A DNA stretch of 46,740 bases from positions 1 to 46,740 of the forward strand of contig JAAXJD010000097.1 of assembly GCA_012270005.1 (NCBI GenBank). Reading direction: 5' to 3'. Under the pieces are notes generated by a model, which worked only from the letters and a program-made list of their open reading frames with translations, was not told the DNA's origin and ran no database searches. This DNA comes from Flavobacterium sp. (lineage in GTDB: Bacteria > Bacteroidota > Bacteroidia > Flavobacteriales > Flavobacteriaceae). The position numbers were made by a program, and so were the translations under genes. This document shows positions 14,557 to 23,311 of the stretch, piece by piece. The first letter of the stretch is position 1; every line of letters starts with the position of its first letter.

Positions 14557-16614
14557 ATGACAGAAAAAATATTACCGCCGGTAGCACCCGTTAAACCCCA
14601 TACACTGGAAATGCACGGCGATGTACGTATAGATAACTACTATTGGCTAAACCAGCGCGAAGACCAGGAAGTACTGGATTACCTTAATGCAGAAAACGAA
14701 TATTACCAAAAACTTACAGCGCATACTAAGCCTTTACAGGAAGCCCTGTTTGAGGAAATGAAAAGCCGTATAAAGGAAGATGATGCTTCTGTACCGTACA
14801 AGTATAACGGCTATTGGTACATTACCCGTTACGAAAAAGGTAAAGATTACCCTATCTACGCCCGCCGTAAAGAAACGATGGAGGCTCCTGAGGAAATTTT
14901 ATTTGACTGTAATGTAATGGCTGAAGGCCATAGTTATTTTCATTTGTCTGGCCTTAGTATAAGTGAGGATAACAAATGGGCGTCGTTTGGGGTAGATACC
15001 GTATCGCGCAGGCAGTATACCATTCAGGTAAAAAATCTTGAGAGCGGCGAAATCCTTCCGTTTAAAATTGAAAATACTACCGGGGGGTCTACGTGGGCCG
15101 GGGACAATAAAACACTTTTTTATACCCGCAAAGACGCTGTAACCTTACGTTCAGAAAAAATATACAAGCACATACTGGGGACTGATGTGTCTGAAGATGT
15201 TGTGGTGTATCACGAAAAGGACGAAACCTATAATGTTTTTGTTTACAAGGAGAAGTCAAAAAAATACCTGGTTATAGGTTCCGGCAGTACACTAACTACA
15301 GAGTACCGCATACTGGAAGCTAAAAACCCGGATGGTGAGTTCCGTTTGTTCCAAAAGCGTACGCGCGGCATGGAGTACAGCATAAGCCACTATGCCGATA
15401 AGTGGTATATTATGACCAACAAGGATAAGGCGACCAACTTTAAGTTGATGACTACGCCTGAAACGGCTACAGAAAAAGAAAACTGGGTAGACCTTATTCC
15501 GCACCGTGCTGAGGTGTTACTGGAGGATGTAGATATTTTTAAAGACTACCTTGTAGTAAGCGAGCGCAGCAACGGCCTTAATAAAATAAGGATAATGCCT
15601 TGGGAGGGAGAGGAGTACTACCTTCCGTTTACTATAGAAACGTACACGGCAGGTACCGCAGCTAATCCTGATTTTGATACCGATATACTACGTTACAGTT
15701 ACCAGAGTATGGCCACGCCGTCATCGGTAATTGATTTTAATATGAAAACCAAAGAGAAAACCGTACTGAAAGAGCAGGAGGTACTCGGCGGTAAATTTGA
15801 TAAAGACAACTATACCGAAGAGCGTATATGGGCTACGGCAAAAGATGGTACTAAGGTTCCTATCTCTGTAGTGTACCGTAATGGTATTAAAAAAGACGGT
15901 AGTAACCCGTTTCTGTTATACGCATATGGCTCTTACGGCGCCTCTATGGATCCGTATTTTTCATCGTTAAGGCTTAGCCTGCTTGATAGGGGCTTTATAT
16001 ATGGTATTGCCCACATTAGGGGAGGCGAAGACCTGGGGCGTGACTGGTACGAGCATGGTAAGCTCCTGAAGAAAAAAAATACATTTACTGATTTTATAGA
16101 CTGCTCTGAGTATGTTATTGCCCAGGGGTATACATCGGCGAAACATTTGTATGCCGAAGGTGGCTCGGCAGGTGGTTTGCTTATGGGCGCGGTTATTAAT
16201 ATGGCACCTCATTTATACAACGGCGTTATAGCACAAGTGCCATTTGTAGATGTGGTTACTACCATGCTGGACGATACCATTCCGCTTACAACCGGCGAAT
16301 ATGACGAATGGGGTAACCCTAACGAAAAGGAGTATTATGATTATATGAAGTCCTACTCGCCATACGATAATGTGGTATCGCAGGACTATCCTAACATGCT
16401 TGTAACAACGGGATTGCACGATAGCCAGGTACAGTACTGGGAACCTGCAAAGTGGGTGGCTAAATTGCGCACTCTTAAAACAGATAACAACCTGCTGTTT
16501 ATGGACACTAACATGGATGCCGGACATGGCGGGGCTTCCGGCCGGTTTGAGGCCATTAAGGAAGTGGCTAAGGAGTTCAGTTTTTTATTAGATTTAGAAG
16601 GAATTAAGAACTAA
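14557..16614 (+). CDS. ptrB: Oligopeptidase B (S9A prolyl oligopeptidase family)
   Basis: 685 residues, normal for the family. No signal peptide, so cytosolic. Residues about 1-400 form the beta-propeller that limits access to short peptides; about 410-685 form the alpha/beta hydrolase domain with YGSYGASMDPYFS, the nucleophile in GGSAGG (about 534-539) and the catalytic histidine in DAGHGGASGR near the C-terminus. LRLSLLDRGFIYGIAHIRGGEDLG is also diagnostic. It cleaves short peptides after basic residues. The gene is monocistronic with its own -7 element upstream. Confidence 0.94.
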   Translation: MTEKILPPVAPVKPHTLEMHGDVRIDNYYWLNQREDQEVLDYLNAENEYYQKLTAHTKPLQEALFEEMKSRIKEDDASVPYKYNGYWYITRYEKGKDYPIYARRKETMEAPEEILFDCNVMAEGHSYFHLSGLSISEDNKWASFGVDTVSRRQYTIQVKNLESGEILPFKIENTTGGSTWAGDNKTLFYTRKDAVTLRSEKIYKHILGTDVSEDVVVYHEKDETYNVFVYKEKSKKYLVIGSGSTLTTEYRILEAKNPDGEFRLFQKRTRGMEYSISHYADKWYIMTNKDKATNFKLMTTPETATEKENWVDLIPHRAEVLLEDVDIFKDYLVVSERSNGLNKIRIMPWEGEEYYLPFTIETYTAGTAANPDFDTDILRYSYQSMATPSSVIDFNMKTKEKTVLKEQEVLGGKFDKDNYTEERIWATAKDGTKVPISVVYRNGIKKDGSNPFLLYAYGSYGASMDPYFSSLRLSLLDRGFIYGIAHIRGGEDLGRDWYEHGKLLKKKNTFTDFIDCSEYVIAQGYTSAKHLYAEGGSAGGLLMGAVINMAPHLYNGVIAQVPFVDVVTTMLDDTIPLTTGEYDEWGNPNEKEYYDYMKSYSPYDNVVSQDYPNMLVTTGLHDSQVQYWEPAKWVAKLRTLKTDNNLLFMDTNMDAGHGGASGRFEAIKEVAKEFSFLLDLEGIKN

Positions 16615-16629
16615 TTGATTTTTTTTTGT

Positions 16630-16637
16630 TAGCTTTG
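16630..16637 (+). promoter_or_regulatory. -7 promoter element of the PLP-enzyme gene
   Basis: TAGCTTTG fits TAnnTTTG and lies 57 bases before the ATG at 16694. Confidence 0.5.
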
Positions 16638-16693
16638 CAAGGTTTTGAGGTTACTAAACATTACACACAGCTTACCTTGCTAACTTATTTTTT

Positions 16694-17734
16694 ATGAAAG
16701 AAGAAATAAAAGCCCATGATAACATATTGGAATTAATAGGCAATACACCGCTTATTAAAATCAATAAGGTAACCAGTGGATTGAAGGGAAATTTTTTCGC
16801 AAAAGTAGAAGCCTTTAATCCGGGACATTCCACAAAAGACCGCATAGCATTATATATTATAGAAGAAGCAGAAAGAAAAGGAATCCTGAAACCGGGAGAC
16901 ACTATTATTGAAACTACTTCGGGTAATACGGGCTTTAGCGTGGCTATGGTTAGCATCATTAAAGGGTATGATTGTGTACTTGCTGTAAGCTCAAAATCTT
17001 CAAGGGATAAAATAGATATGCTTCGCGCTATGGGTGCTAAGGTATATGTTTGCCCTGCACACGTATCTGCCGATGACCCACGCTCATACTACAGCGTAGC
17101 TAAAAGGCTGCACGAAGAAACCAAGGGTTCTGTGTACATTAACCAGTATTTTAATGATCTTAATGTAGATGCCCATTACAAAACTACCGGCCCTGAAATA
17201 TGGGAACAAACAAACGGTAAAATTACGCACCTTATAGCGTGTAGTGGTACCGGAGGTACAATAAGCGGTACTGCACGTTTCCTTAAGGAAAAAAATCCTG
17301 ATATTAAGATTCTTGGTGTAGATGCTTACGGTTCGGTGCTAAAAAAGTATCATGAAACCCGTGAGTTCGACAGCAATGAAATATACCCGTACCGTATAGA
17401 AGGCCTGGGTAAAAACTTAATACCTACGGCTACTGACTTTGATGTTATAGACCAGTTCATGAAAGTTTCAGACGAAGACAGTGCGCACGTAGCAAGGGAA
17501 ATAGCCCGTACTGAAGGGTTATTTGTAGGTTACACAAGCGGGGCCACACTACAAGCTGCAAGACAGTACGCCGAAGCAGGTGAGTTTGATGAAAACAGCA
17601 ATGTTGTACTTATTTTCCCTGACCATGGTTCGCGTTATATGAGTAAAGTATTCAGCGATGAGTGGATGAGCGAGCAGGGATTTTTTGACAGTATTAATAT
17701 TGAAGAAGCCCAAAAGATCGAGTTTATTAAGTAA
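16694..17734 (+). CDS. PLP-dependent cysteine synthase / cystathionine beta-synthase family protein
   Basis: 346 residues. Fold type II PLP enzyme: [12 protein letters not shown] near the N-terminus, the PLP lysine in [10 protein letters not shown] (about residue 49), the substrate loop [11 protein letters not shown] (about 74-84) and the phosphate loop [10 protein letters not shown]. It lacks the C-terminal CBS domain pair of eukaryotic cystathionine beta-synthase. The length and the [12 protein letters not shown] form are closer to cystathionine beta-synthase-like proteins than to CysK, but the exact reaction cannot be fixed from sequence alone. Stand-alone gene with its own promoter and terminator. 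Confidence 0.88.
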   Translation: MKEEIKAHDNILELIGNTPLIKINKVTSGLKGNFFAKVEAFNPGHSTKDRIALYIIEEAERKGILKPGDTIIETTSGNTGFSVAMVSIIKGYDCVLAVSSKSSRDKIDMLRAMGAKVYVCPAHVSADDPRSYYSVAKRLHEETKGSVYINQYFNDLNVDAHYKTTGPEIWEQTNGKITHLIACSGTGGTISGTARFLKEKNPDIKILGVDAYGSVLKKYHETREFDSNEIYPYRIEGLGKNLIPTATDFDVIDQFMKVSDEDSAHVAREIARTEGLFVGYTSGATLQAARQYAEAGEFDENSNVVLIFPDHGSRYMSKVFSDEWMSEQGFFDSINIEEAQKIEFIK

Positions 17735-17758
17735 TAAACCCTTTTCTTAAATCATAAC

Positions 17759-17788
17759 AACCCTTGTAGCCTTGCTGCAAGGGTTTTT
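17759..17788 (+). terminator. Rho-independent terminator of the PLP-enzyme gene
   Basis: AACCCTTGTAG and CTGCAAGGGTT pair over 11 bp (one G-T pair) around a 5-base loop, followed by a T run. Confidence 0.75.
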
Positions 17789-17819
17789 CTTTCCCGGATA
17801 TATTCTTAGAACTAGGTAA

Positions 17820-17851
17820 TAAAAAATCCTGCCATGTAACTGGCAGGATTT
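17820..17851 (-). terminator. Minus-strand terminator of the aminotransferase gene
   Basis: AAATCCTGCCA and TGGCAGGATTT form a perfect 11-bp stem. Read on the minus strand it is followed by T-rich sequence. It lies 22 bases beyond the aminotransferase stop. Confidence 0.8.
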
Positions 17852-17872
17852 AAAATATAGAAGAAAAGATCT

Positions 17873-19066
17873 TTATCTATGGTTGTACTGGCTTAGTGCA
17901 TCCTTAAGAATTTCTACCGAACGGATAAGGTCTTCCTTTTTAAGAACGTAAGCAATGCGTATTTCATTTAGTCCTACGCCCGGTGTTGAATAAAAACCGG
18001 CAGCAGGAGCCACCATTACAGTTTCTCCACTATTGTCGTAGCTTTCCAAGAGCCATTGCGCAAACGCGTCTGCATTATCTACCGGCAGGCGTGCTATACA
18101 GTAAAATGCGCCTTTTGGCGTTGCTACTTTTACACCTTCTATTTTTTCAAGTGCGGTAACCAGGGTATTCCTGCGTTCTTTATATTCGGTTATCACTTCG
18201 TCAAAATAACTCTGCGGTGTATCCAGTGCTGCTTCGCTGGCTATTTGCTCAAAAGTAGGCGGGCTAAGGCGAGCCTGGGCAAATTTCATGGCGGTAGCCA
18301 TAACCTCTTTATTTTTAGAAACAATGCAACCTATACGCGCCCCGCACATACTGTAGCGTTTAGATACTGAGTCTATCATTATAGCATGCTCTTCCAAGCC
18401 ATCAACATTCATTACAGAGTAATGTTTATCGCCATCGTAGGTAAACTCGCGGTATACTTCATCGGCTATTATAAAAAGGTCGTGTTTTTTAACCAGTGCT
18501 GCAAGCTGGCTTATTTCATCCTCAGTATACAGATACCCCGTGGGGTTACCCGGGTTGCAAATAAGTATAGCTTTTGTTTTAGGGGTAATAAGTTTTTCAA
18601 AATCAGCAATAGGCGGTAGGGCAAAAGCTTCGTCTATTGTAGATATTACAGGTACTACCTTAACACCTGATGCTACCGAAAATCCATTATAGTTGGCATA
18701 AAACGGCTCAGGGATTATGATTTCATCGCCTGCGTCCAGTGTACTTCCCAGTGCAAACAGCAGTGCTTCGCTTCCTCCTGTAGTTATAATTATGTTTTCA
18801 GGATTTACATTAACCCCATGTGCCTGGTAAGAAGCTGCAAGTTTATTTCTGTAGCTTTCAAAACCGGCCGAGTGGCTGTATTCCAGTATTTTAATATCGT
18901 TGTTTTTTATTGCTTCAAGGGCTACCTCCGGAGTTTTAATATCGGGCTGGCCAATATTAAGGTGGTATACTTTGTGCCCTTTTTTCTTGGCTGATTCTGC
19001 GTATGGAACAAGTTTTCTTATGGGTGATTCAGGCATTTGCCTGCCTTTCTGAGATACCTGTGGCAT
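17873..19066 (-). CDS. Class I/II aminotransferase (aspartate aminotransferase-like)
   Basis: 397 residues from the ATG at 19066. The protein then begins MPQVSQKGRQMPESPIRKL, as in flavobacterial relatives; an upstream TTG at 19096 would add ten residues but overlaps a CACCTTTG promoter-like element. Fold type I features are present: LNIGQPDI, a TTGGSEALLFAL cofactor loop, NPGNPTGYLY, IADEVYREF and the PLP lysine in SVSKRYSMCGARIGC (about residue 235), with a C-terminal arginine for substrate carboxylate in NEIRIAYV. Likely transfers amino groups between aspartate or a related amino acid and 2-oxoglutarate; exact specificity is uncertain. Confidence 0.9.
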   Translation of the reverse strand: MPQVSQKGRQMPESPIRKLVPYAESAKKKGHKVYHLNIGQPDIKTPEVALEAIKNNDIKILEYSHSAGFESYRNKLAASYQAHGVNVNPENIIITTGGSEALLFALGSTLDAGDEIIIPEPFYANYNGFSVASGVKVVPVISTIDEAFALPPIADFEKLITPKTKAILICNPGNPTGYLYTEDEISQLAALVKKHDLFIIADEVYREFTYDGDKHYSVMNVDGLEEHAIMIDSVSKRYSMCGARIGCIVSKNKEVMATAMKFAQARLSPPTFEQIASEAALDTPQSYFDEVITEYKERRNTLVTALEKIEGVKVATPKGAFYCIARLPVDNADAFAQWLLESYDNSGETVMVAPAAGFYSTPGVGLNEIRIAYVLKKEDLIRSVEILKDALSQYNHR

Positions 19067-19173
19067 TAGATTATTTTTTACGAGTTGTTTGTACAAAGGT
19101 GCAATATTTTTGCAGAATTTTTAGCGCATAAGCCCTTAAAATTTCATATTAAAAATATTCTGTTGTTAATAAA

Positions 19174-19204
19174 ACAAAAGGCTGCAATAACTTCAGGCTT
19201 TTGT
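19174..19204 (-). terminator. Possible imperfect terminator after the DUF4241 gene
   Basis: ACAAAAG and CTTTTGT, then CTG and CAG, can pair with one G-G mismatch around a 9-base loop, 26 bases beyond the DUF4241 stop. Weak. Confidence 0.3.
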
Positions 19205-19229
19205 GTTATTACAGGTGTTTGAGTGCGTG

Positions 19230-19922
19230 TTAGTCTTCGACTTCTTGCTGTTCAAAATAGTGACGCATAAAGTGTACAGCAAGTTCCACAATATCACCGT
19301 TGTCGTTAAAGCCCCAGTATGCAGGGTAATAACCATCTCCCCATCCTGCAGAGAACATAATAATGTTATTGTCACTGTCTGTAGCTATTTTATGATCGTT
19401 CCAGTCGCCCAGCTCCCTGCTAAAAGTATTTTTACCCGAATACTCTTTAAACTCCTCTGAAAGAACAGCATCGTAATAGTCGTATTCTTCATCAGCTTCG
19501 TAAAGCGCATCCAGCTTGTCGCCAAACTGGTCCCTCGTTTCCTCGTCCATAAATCCTGCAAGCCCTGATTCTACGTCAAAGCCAAAGTACTCGTCTTCTT
19601 CAAGTTCGGCTACTTCATCTTTAGTTACATCTTCGGTAAGTGCCAGTGTCCAGTTTGTAGCATCCTCCGGCCTGAATTTTATTTTAGCAAATGCTATACG
19701 GTGGTGCAGTTTATCTACTTCTTCAAGGTAAATATAAACAGGGTATTTATCAGGCTCCACGGTTTTATTAAAAGCAGGCTGTTCCTGAGACAGGAAAGGG
19801 TCGGCAAGCACAACGCGGCCTGTAGGCAGGTTTACATCGCCTGCGTGTATTTTTATAAGAGTACGCTCGTCCATTTCGGCCTTTAGGTCAAAAGGAATGT
19901 CTGTTTCGTCTACTTTTCTCAT
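19230..19922 (-). CDS. DUF4241 family protein
   Basis: 230 residues, very acidic, no signal peptide. The N-terminal half has TGRVVLADPFLS and YPVYIYLEEV; the C-terminal segment AGWGDGYYPAYWGFNDNGDIVELAVHF (about 191-217) is the DUF4241 signature, seen in proteins of unknown function often linked to SUKH/immunity-like families. No toxin gene is adjacent, so a link to immunity is not supported here. It precedes the aminotransferase on the same strand by 163 bases. Confidence 0.8.
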   Translation of the reverse strand: MRKVDETDIPFDLKAEMDERTLIKIHAGDVNLPTGRVVLADPFLSQEQPAFNKTVEPDKYPVYIYLEEVDKLHHRIAFAKIKFRPEDATNWTLALTEDVTKDEVAELEEDEYFGFDVESGLAGFMDEETRDQFGDKLDALYEADEEYDYYDAVLSEEFKEYSGKNTFSRELGDWNDHKIATDSDNNIIMFSAGWGDGYYPAYWGFNDNGDIVELAVHFMRHYFEQQEVED

Positions 19923-19989
19923 ATATGGTTTTTGTTTGTTTAAATTTAGCTAATTTGTTTTAGCTGTAAGTAACGTTGGCAATTCTTTA

Positions 19990-20022
19990 ACCCAAAAAAT
20001 AAGCCTCCATTATCAGGAGGCT
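19990..20022 (-). terminator. Minus-strand terminator of the pyrE-SRPBCC unit
   Basis: AGCCTCC and GGAGGCT form a 7-bp stem. On the minus strand it is followed by TATTTTTTGGG. It lies 17 bases beyond the SRPBCC stop. Confidence 0.75.
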
Positions 20023-20038
20023 GATGGTGCGGGGTATG

Positions 20039-20431
20039 TTACAGCTTGCTCATATTGTTAGCAAGCGTTTCTATAAACTTGGTTATCGGGCCTTTAATCA
20101 TCATGGTCATCATGGCGTTAAATTCGCCTTCAAACTTAAGTTGTACATTGCAGCTGTTATCGTCTATTGCATCTATAAAGCCGGTAAGCGTAAACGGCAA
20201 CTTGTCTGATGCGGCGCCAAGCACAACTTTGTTAGGACTAACTTTGTCTTTAAGTTTAAGTTTTATTTCGGGCATGCCTTTAAGGGCAAAAATAAACGCT
20301 TCTTCTCCTATCACTTCAAATTTAGCAATGTTTTCAGGCATTAACTTTTCAAAGTTTTTTATTTCGGTTAGCGCATCAAAAATATACTGTGCCGGTTTTT
20401 GTACCGTTACTTTAGGGCTTTCTAAATTCAT
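20039..20431 (-). CDS. SRPBCC (START-like) superfamily protein
   Basis: 130 residues, a single helix-grip domain that binds hydrophobic ligands in other family members. VTVQKPAQYIFDALTEIKNFEKLMPENI opens the fold, FALKGMPEIKLKLK and GAASDKLPFTLTGFID are strands, and a C-terminal helix with ITKFIETLANN closes it. Ligand unknown. It follows pyrE by 73 bases on the same strand and is probably co-transcribed with it. Confidence 0.85.
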   Translation of the reverse strand: MNLESPKVTVQKPAQYIFDALTEIKNFEKLMPENIAKFEVIGEEAFIFALKGMPEIKLKLKDKVSPNKVVLGAASDKLPFTLTGFIDAIDDNSCNVQLKFEGEFNAMMTMMIKGPITKFIETLANNMSKL

Positions 20432-20504
20432 GTTACCTAAAATTTTATCTCGTTGGTTATAGAAATTTTATCTGTGTTTGTAATAATGATAGTATACGGA
20501 AAGG

Positions 20505-21146
20505 CTACTGCCCCCACGTATCTGGAGATACGCGCCACTCTTTAAGCGTTTGCTGCTCGGTTTCAGTAATGTATTGTTTACTTACGGCAAGTTCCAGTAG
20601 CGTATCGTAGTTGCCCAGGGTATGAAGGTTTACGTTTGCAGCCTTAAAATTTTCTACAGCCACGTCAAATCCGTAGGTAAATATAGCCACCATACCTTTT
20701 ACATTAGCGCCGGCCTCTTTAAGAGCTTCTACAGCCATAAGGCTGCTTTTGCCGGTGCTTATAAGGTCTTCAATTACAACAACATTCTGTCCTTTTTGTA
20801 AAAAGCCTTCTACCTGGTTTTGGCGGCCGTGTTTTTTAGGTTCAGGCCTTACGTACACAAACGGAAGCCCCATATATTCGGCTACCAGCATGCCTATGCC
20901 TATTGCGCCTGTGGCTACCCCGGCTATTACATCGGGTTTACCGTATTCCTTTTCAATATACTTCGAAAACTCCTCACGTATATAGTTTCGTATCGGTGGA
21001 AACGACAGTGTTACACGGTTATCACAATATATAGGGGATTTCCACCCCGAAGCCCATGTAAAAGGATTTTTGGGATTTAATTTTATTGCGTTTATTTGCA
21101 GCAGCAACTCGGCTGTTTTTTTAGCTGTGTCTGTATTTATAATCAT
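20505..21146 (-). CDS. pyrE: Orotate phosphoribosyltransferase
   Basis: 213 residues, normal length. It joins orotate to PRPP to give orotidine monophosphate in pyrimidine synthesis. Seen are WASGWKSPIYCDNR near the N-terminus, GVATGAIGIGMLVAE, the flexible-loop region RPEPKKHGRQNQVEG (about 100-114) and the PRPP motif VVVIEDLISTGKS (about 122-134). Its start is only 7 bases from the start of the divergent Nudix gene, so both promoters must lie inside the opposing coding sequences or be shared in an unusual way. Confidence 0.95.
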   Translation of the reverse strand: MIINTDTAKKTAELLLQINAIKLNPKNPFTWASGWKSPIYCDNRVTLSFPPIRNYIREEFSKYIEKEYGKPDVIAGVATGAIGIGMLVAEYMGLPFVYVRPEPKKHGRQNQVEGFLQKGQNVVVIEDLISTGKSSLMAVEALKEAGANVKGMVAIFTYGFDVAVENFKAANVNLHTLGNYDTLLELAVSKQYITETEQQTLKEWRVSPDTWGQ

Positions 21147-21153
21147 AGCACAA

Positions 21154-21678
21154 ATGTATAAAGTTTTTGTAAACGATAAGCCGCTTTTTTTAACTTCTAC
21201 CGTAGAGAAGGAAACCGACTTTCAGTTATTTTTACTTGAAAGCATAGATATTGAACAATTAATAACAAAGATATTTAACCACAGGATAGACAAAGCTTTT
21301 TTGTACCATCCAGACGAAAAGCAGGCACTAAAAATACTTAAGGAACGTATTCCGGTGGCTAAAGCCGGGGGAGGATTGGTATATAATAAAAAGGGCGAAG
21401 TGCTTTTTATACTTAGAAACGGTAAATGGGATTTACCGAAAGGAGGTATGGATAAAAACGAAGCCATTGAAGATACTGCCGTGCGCGAGGTAGAAGAGGA
21501 AACCGGCGTTAAGGGTCTTAAAGTGGGCAGGAAACTGCAAAAAACCTACCATGTTTTTAAGCGAAACGGTACATATAAATTAAAGATTACCCATTGGTTT
21601 GAAATGAAAACGTCGTATGACGGTCCGCTCGTAGGGCAGGCAGAAGAGGGGATAGAACAGGTGGCGTGGCTTAATTGA
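21154..21678 (+). CDS. Nudix hydrolase, C-terminus cut by an in-frame stop
   Basis: 174 residues from ATG 21154; a longer open frame reaching back to 21070 lies inside pyrE and is not used. The Nudix box GGMDKNEAIEDTAVREVEEE (about residues 98-117) is complete, with the REVEEE metal ligands. An N-terminal domain of about 65 residues (LFLLESIDIEQLITKIF) is common in flavobacterial homologues. The protein stops at VAWLN with TGA (21676-21678), but the same frame continues 27 family-like codons. The catalytic domain is intact, so activity could remain even if the stop is real. Substrate unknown. Confidence 0.85.
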   Translation: MYKVFVNDKPLFLTSTVEKETDFQLFLLESIDIEQLITKIFNHRIDKAFLYHPDEKQALKILKERIPVAKAGGGLVYNKKGEVLFILRNGKWDLPKGGMDKNEAIEDTAVREVEEETGVKGLKVGRKLQKTYHVFKRNGTYKLKITHWFEMKTSYDGPLVGQAEEGIEQVAWLN

Positions 21679-21762
21679 GATCAAAGTAAGGAGGCGCTTA
21701 AAGTCTCTTATGAAAATATAAAACTCCTATTTGAGGAGGAAAGCATTGGGCAAACACTGTAA
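21679..21762 (+). pseudogene. In-frame C-terminal remainder of the Nudix gene
   Basis: After the TGA the frame reads DQSKEALKVSYENIKLLFEE and a few more residues to TAA at 21760-21762. This matches the C-terminal helix usual in flavobacterial homologues (a WLN-x-(D/E)Q-x-(K)EAL pattern). The stop replaces one residue. Confidence 0.65.
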
Positions 21763-21822
21763 ACTGCTTTATTTTAAGAACAGTTTAACTATTTAACAGG
21801 TTCGTTTTAACAACGTGAGGCG

Positions 21823-21973
21823 TACCTTTACATTATCATTAAAGACCAACAATTAGTATAAGATACTTCAGTCATCATAAATACTTTTTAAAAGGGTTTT
21901 AAAGATAATTTGTGTTTGTTTTATTGGTTAATGGCCCCGATACTGTTTATTAGTAAACATATCGGGGTTTTTT
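21823..21973 (+). ncRNA. Possible small RNA with promoter-like element and strong terminator
   Basis: TACCTTTA (21823-21830) resembles the -7 element, with TTCG 18 bases upstream. About 100 bases later a strong terminator hairpin stands at 21935-21973. The stretch has no coding frame of note and lies between the Nudix gene and the peptidase gene, both plus-strand. The transcript would be about 135 bases. The alternative is the leader or end of a neighbouring gene. Confidence 0.3.
21935..21973 (+). terminator. Strong Rho-independent terminator
   Basis: CCCCGATA pairs with TATCGGGG and, after one bulged C, TGTTTA pairs with TAAACA around a TTAG loop; six T follow. It lies 172 bases after the restored Nudix stop. 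Confidence 0.85.
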
Positions 21974-22047
21974 GTTGGCTTTTAGTTTATATTTTACCAA
22001 ACGCGGATTTTATTGTTTTTTTAGCAATGTTTTTCTGAGATACTGTG

Positions 22048-22055
22048 TATTTTTG
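22048..22055 (+). promoter_or_regulatory. -7 promoter element of the peptidase gene
   Basis: TATTTTTG fits TAnnTTTG and lies 16 bases upstream of the ATG at 22071, giving a very short leader. Confidence 0.45.
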
Positions 22056-22070
22056 CAGGAAAATACGTAA

Positions 22071-23231
22071 ATGGACTTACAAAATATATACGTTTCCGTT
22101 AAAGAGCCTAAATTACATGGGCGCTATATTAATAACGACCACATTACTCCACTATTAAACAGCCTTAAAAATACGTTTGAAGTTTCTACTGAAGGGTATT
22201 CTGTAAACAACGAGCCTATTTATAAAATTGTAGCTGGAAAAGGTAGCGTAAAGGTATTTATTTGGTCTCAAATGCATGGAAATGAATCTACCACCACAAA
22301 AGCCATATTTGACTTTTTGAATTTTTTAGTTTCCGGTAGCGCAACAGCCCAGGCTTGGCTACAACATTTTACGTTTTATATACTGCCCATACTCAACCCT
22401 GACGGCGCGCGGCTGTACACAAGGGAAAATGCCAACAGGATAGACTTAAATCGAGATTCATTACAGTTAACCCAGCCGGAAAGCCAGTTACTACGTGCTG
22501 TATTTAATCAGGTAAAGCCTGATTATTGTTTTAATATGCACGATCAGCGCACCATTTTCGGCGTAGGTGAAGGTAAACCGCTGCCCGCTACGGTGTCGTT
22601 TTTAGCCCCATCGTATAACGAAGCGAGGGATATTAATGAGTGCAGACAGGTGGCCATTAATGTTATTGCTGCAATGAACGATGAATTGCAAAAACACATT
22701 CCGGGGCAGGTGGGCAGGTTTGACGATTCTTTCAATATCAATTGCATAGGGGATATGTTTCAGTCATTGGGCGTTCCCACAGTGCTTTTTGAGGCAGGTC
22801 ATTACCCAGATGATTACGAGCGCGAGGAAACACGCAAAATGATATTTTTTGCATTATTTTCAGGATTCCTTGCGATTTACGAAAACGTTATAGCTGTTAA
22901 CAGAAACAACGATTATTTTAATATTCCTCAAAATAAGAATGTTTTTTATGACATCATGTATAAAGATATTAAAATAAATTATGAAAATAAAGAAAAAATC
23001 ACGAATTTTGCATCACAATATAGAGAAGTTTTAATTGACAAATCTGTAATTTTTCGAGCGTTTATCAGTGAAATAGGCAATTTAGACGATTTCCATGCTC
23101 ACGCAGAAATTGACGCTTTTGGAGAAGAATTTTCGACTGAAGAAGGTGCAAAATCACCAAAAATAGGTGATAAAGCGACTTTTTTTATCGGGAAAAACAG
23201 GAAAATTGTTAATGGTTTAGAAATATTTTAA
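22071..23231 (+). CDS. M14 family zinc carboxypeptidase-like protein
   Basis: 386 residues, no signal peptide. Zinc ligands are likely H and E in QMHGNESTT (about residues 69-77) and H in FNMHDQRT; LPILNPDGA and NRIDLNRDS match the substrate-binding part of the M14 fold, and a catalytic glutamate is probable in VLFEAGHYPDDY. The last 100 residues are outside the peptidase fold and the DNA there is more AT-rich. It could be an amidase or murein-peptide hydrolase rather than a true carboxypeptidase. It is followed after 80 bases by the Lrp/AsnC regulator. Confidence 0.82.
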   Translation: MDLQNIYVSVKEPKLHGRYINNDHITPLLNSLKNTFEVSTEGYSVNNEPIYKIVAGKGSVKVFIWSQMHGNESTTTKAIFDFLNFLVSGSATAQAWLQHFTFYILPILNPDGARLYTRENANRIDLNRDSLQLTQPESQLLRAVFNQVKPDYCFNMHDQRTIFGVGEGKPLPATVSFLAPSYNEARDINECRQVAINVIAAMNDELQKHIPGQVGRFDDSFNINCIGDMFQSLGVPTVLFEAGHYPDDYEREETRKMIFFALFSGFLAIYENVIAVNRNNDYFNIPQNKNVFYDIMYKDIKINYENKEKITNFASQYREVLIDKSVIFRAFISEIGNLDDFHAHAEIDAFGEEFSTEEGAKSPKIGDKATFFIGKNRKIVNGLEIF

Positions 23232-23311
23232 CAAATTTCTCTTTTTGTGGAAATAATTAACAACAACATTTCGACCTTATACCATATATATAACATTAAA
23301 AACACACATTT

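Noticed and set aside
19230..19922. DUF4241 protein as an immunity gene of a toxin system
   Set aside because: No toxin, polymorphic repeat or secretion-linked gene is adjacent; neighbours are metabolic.
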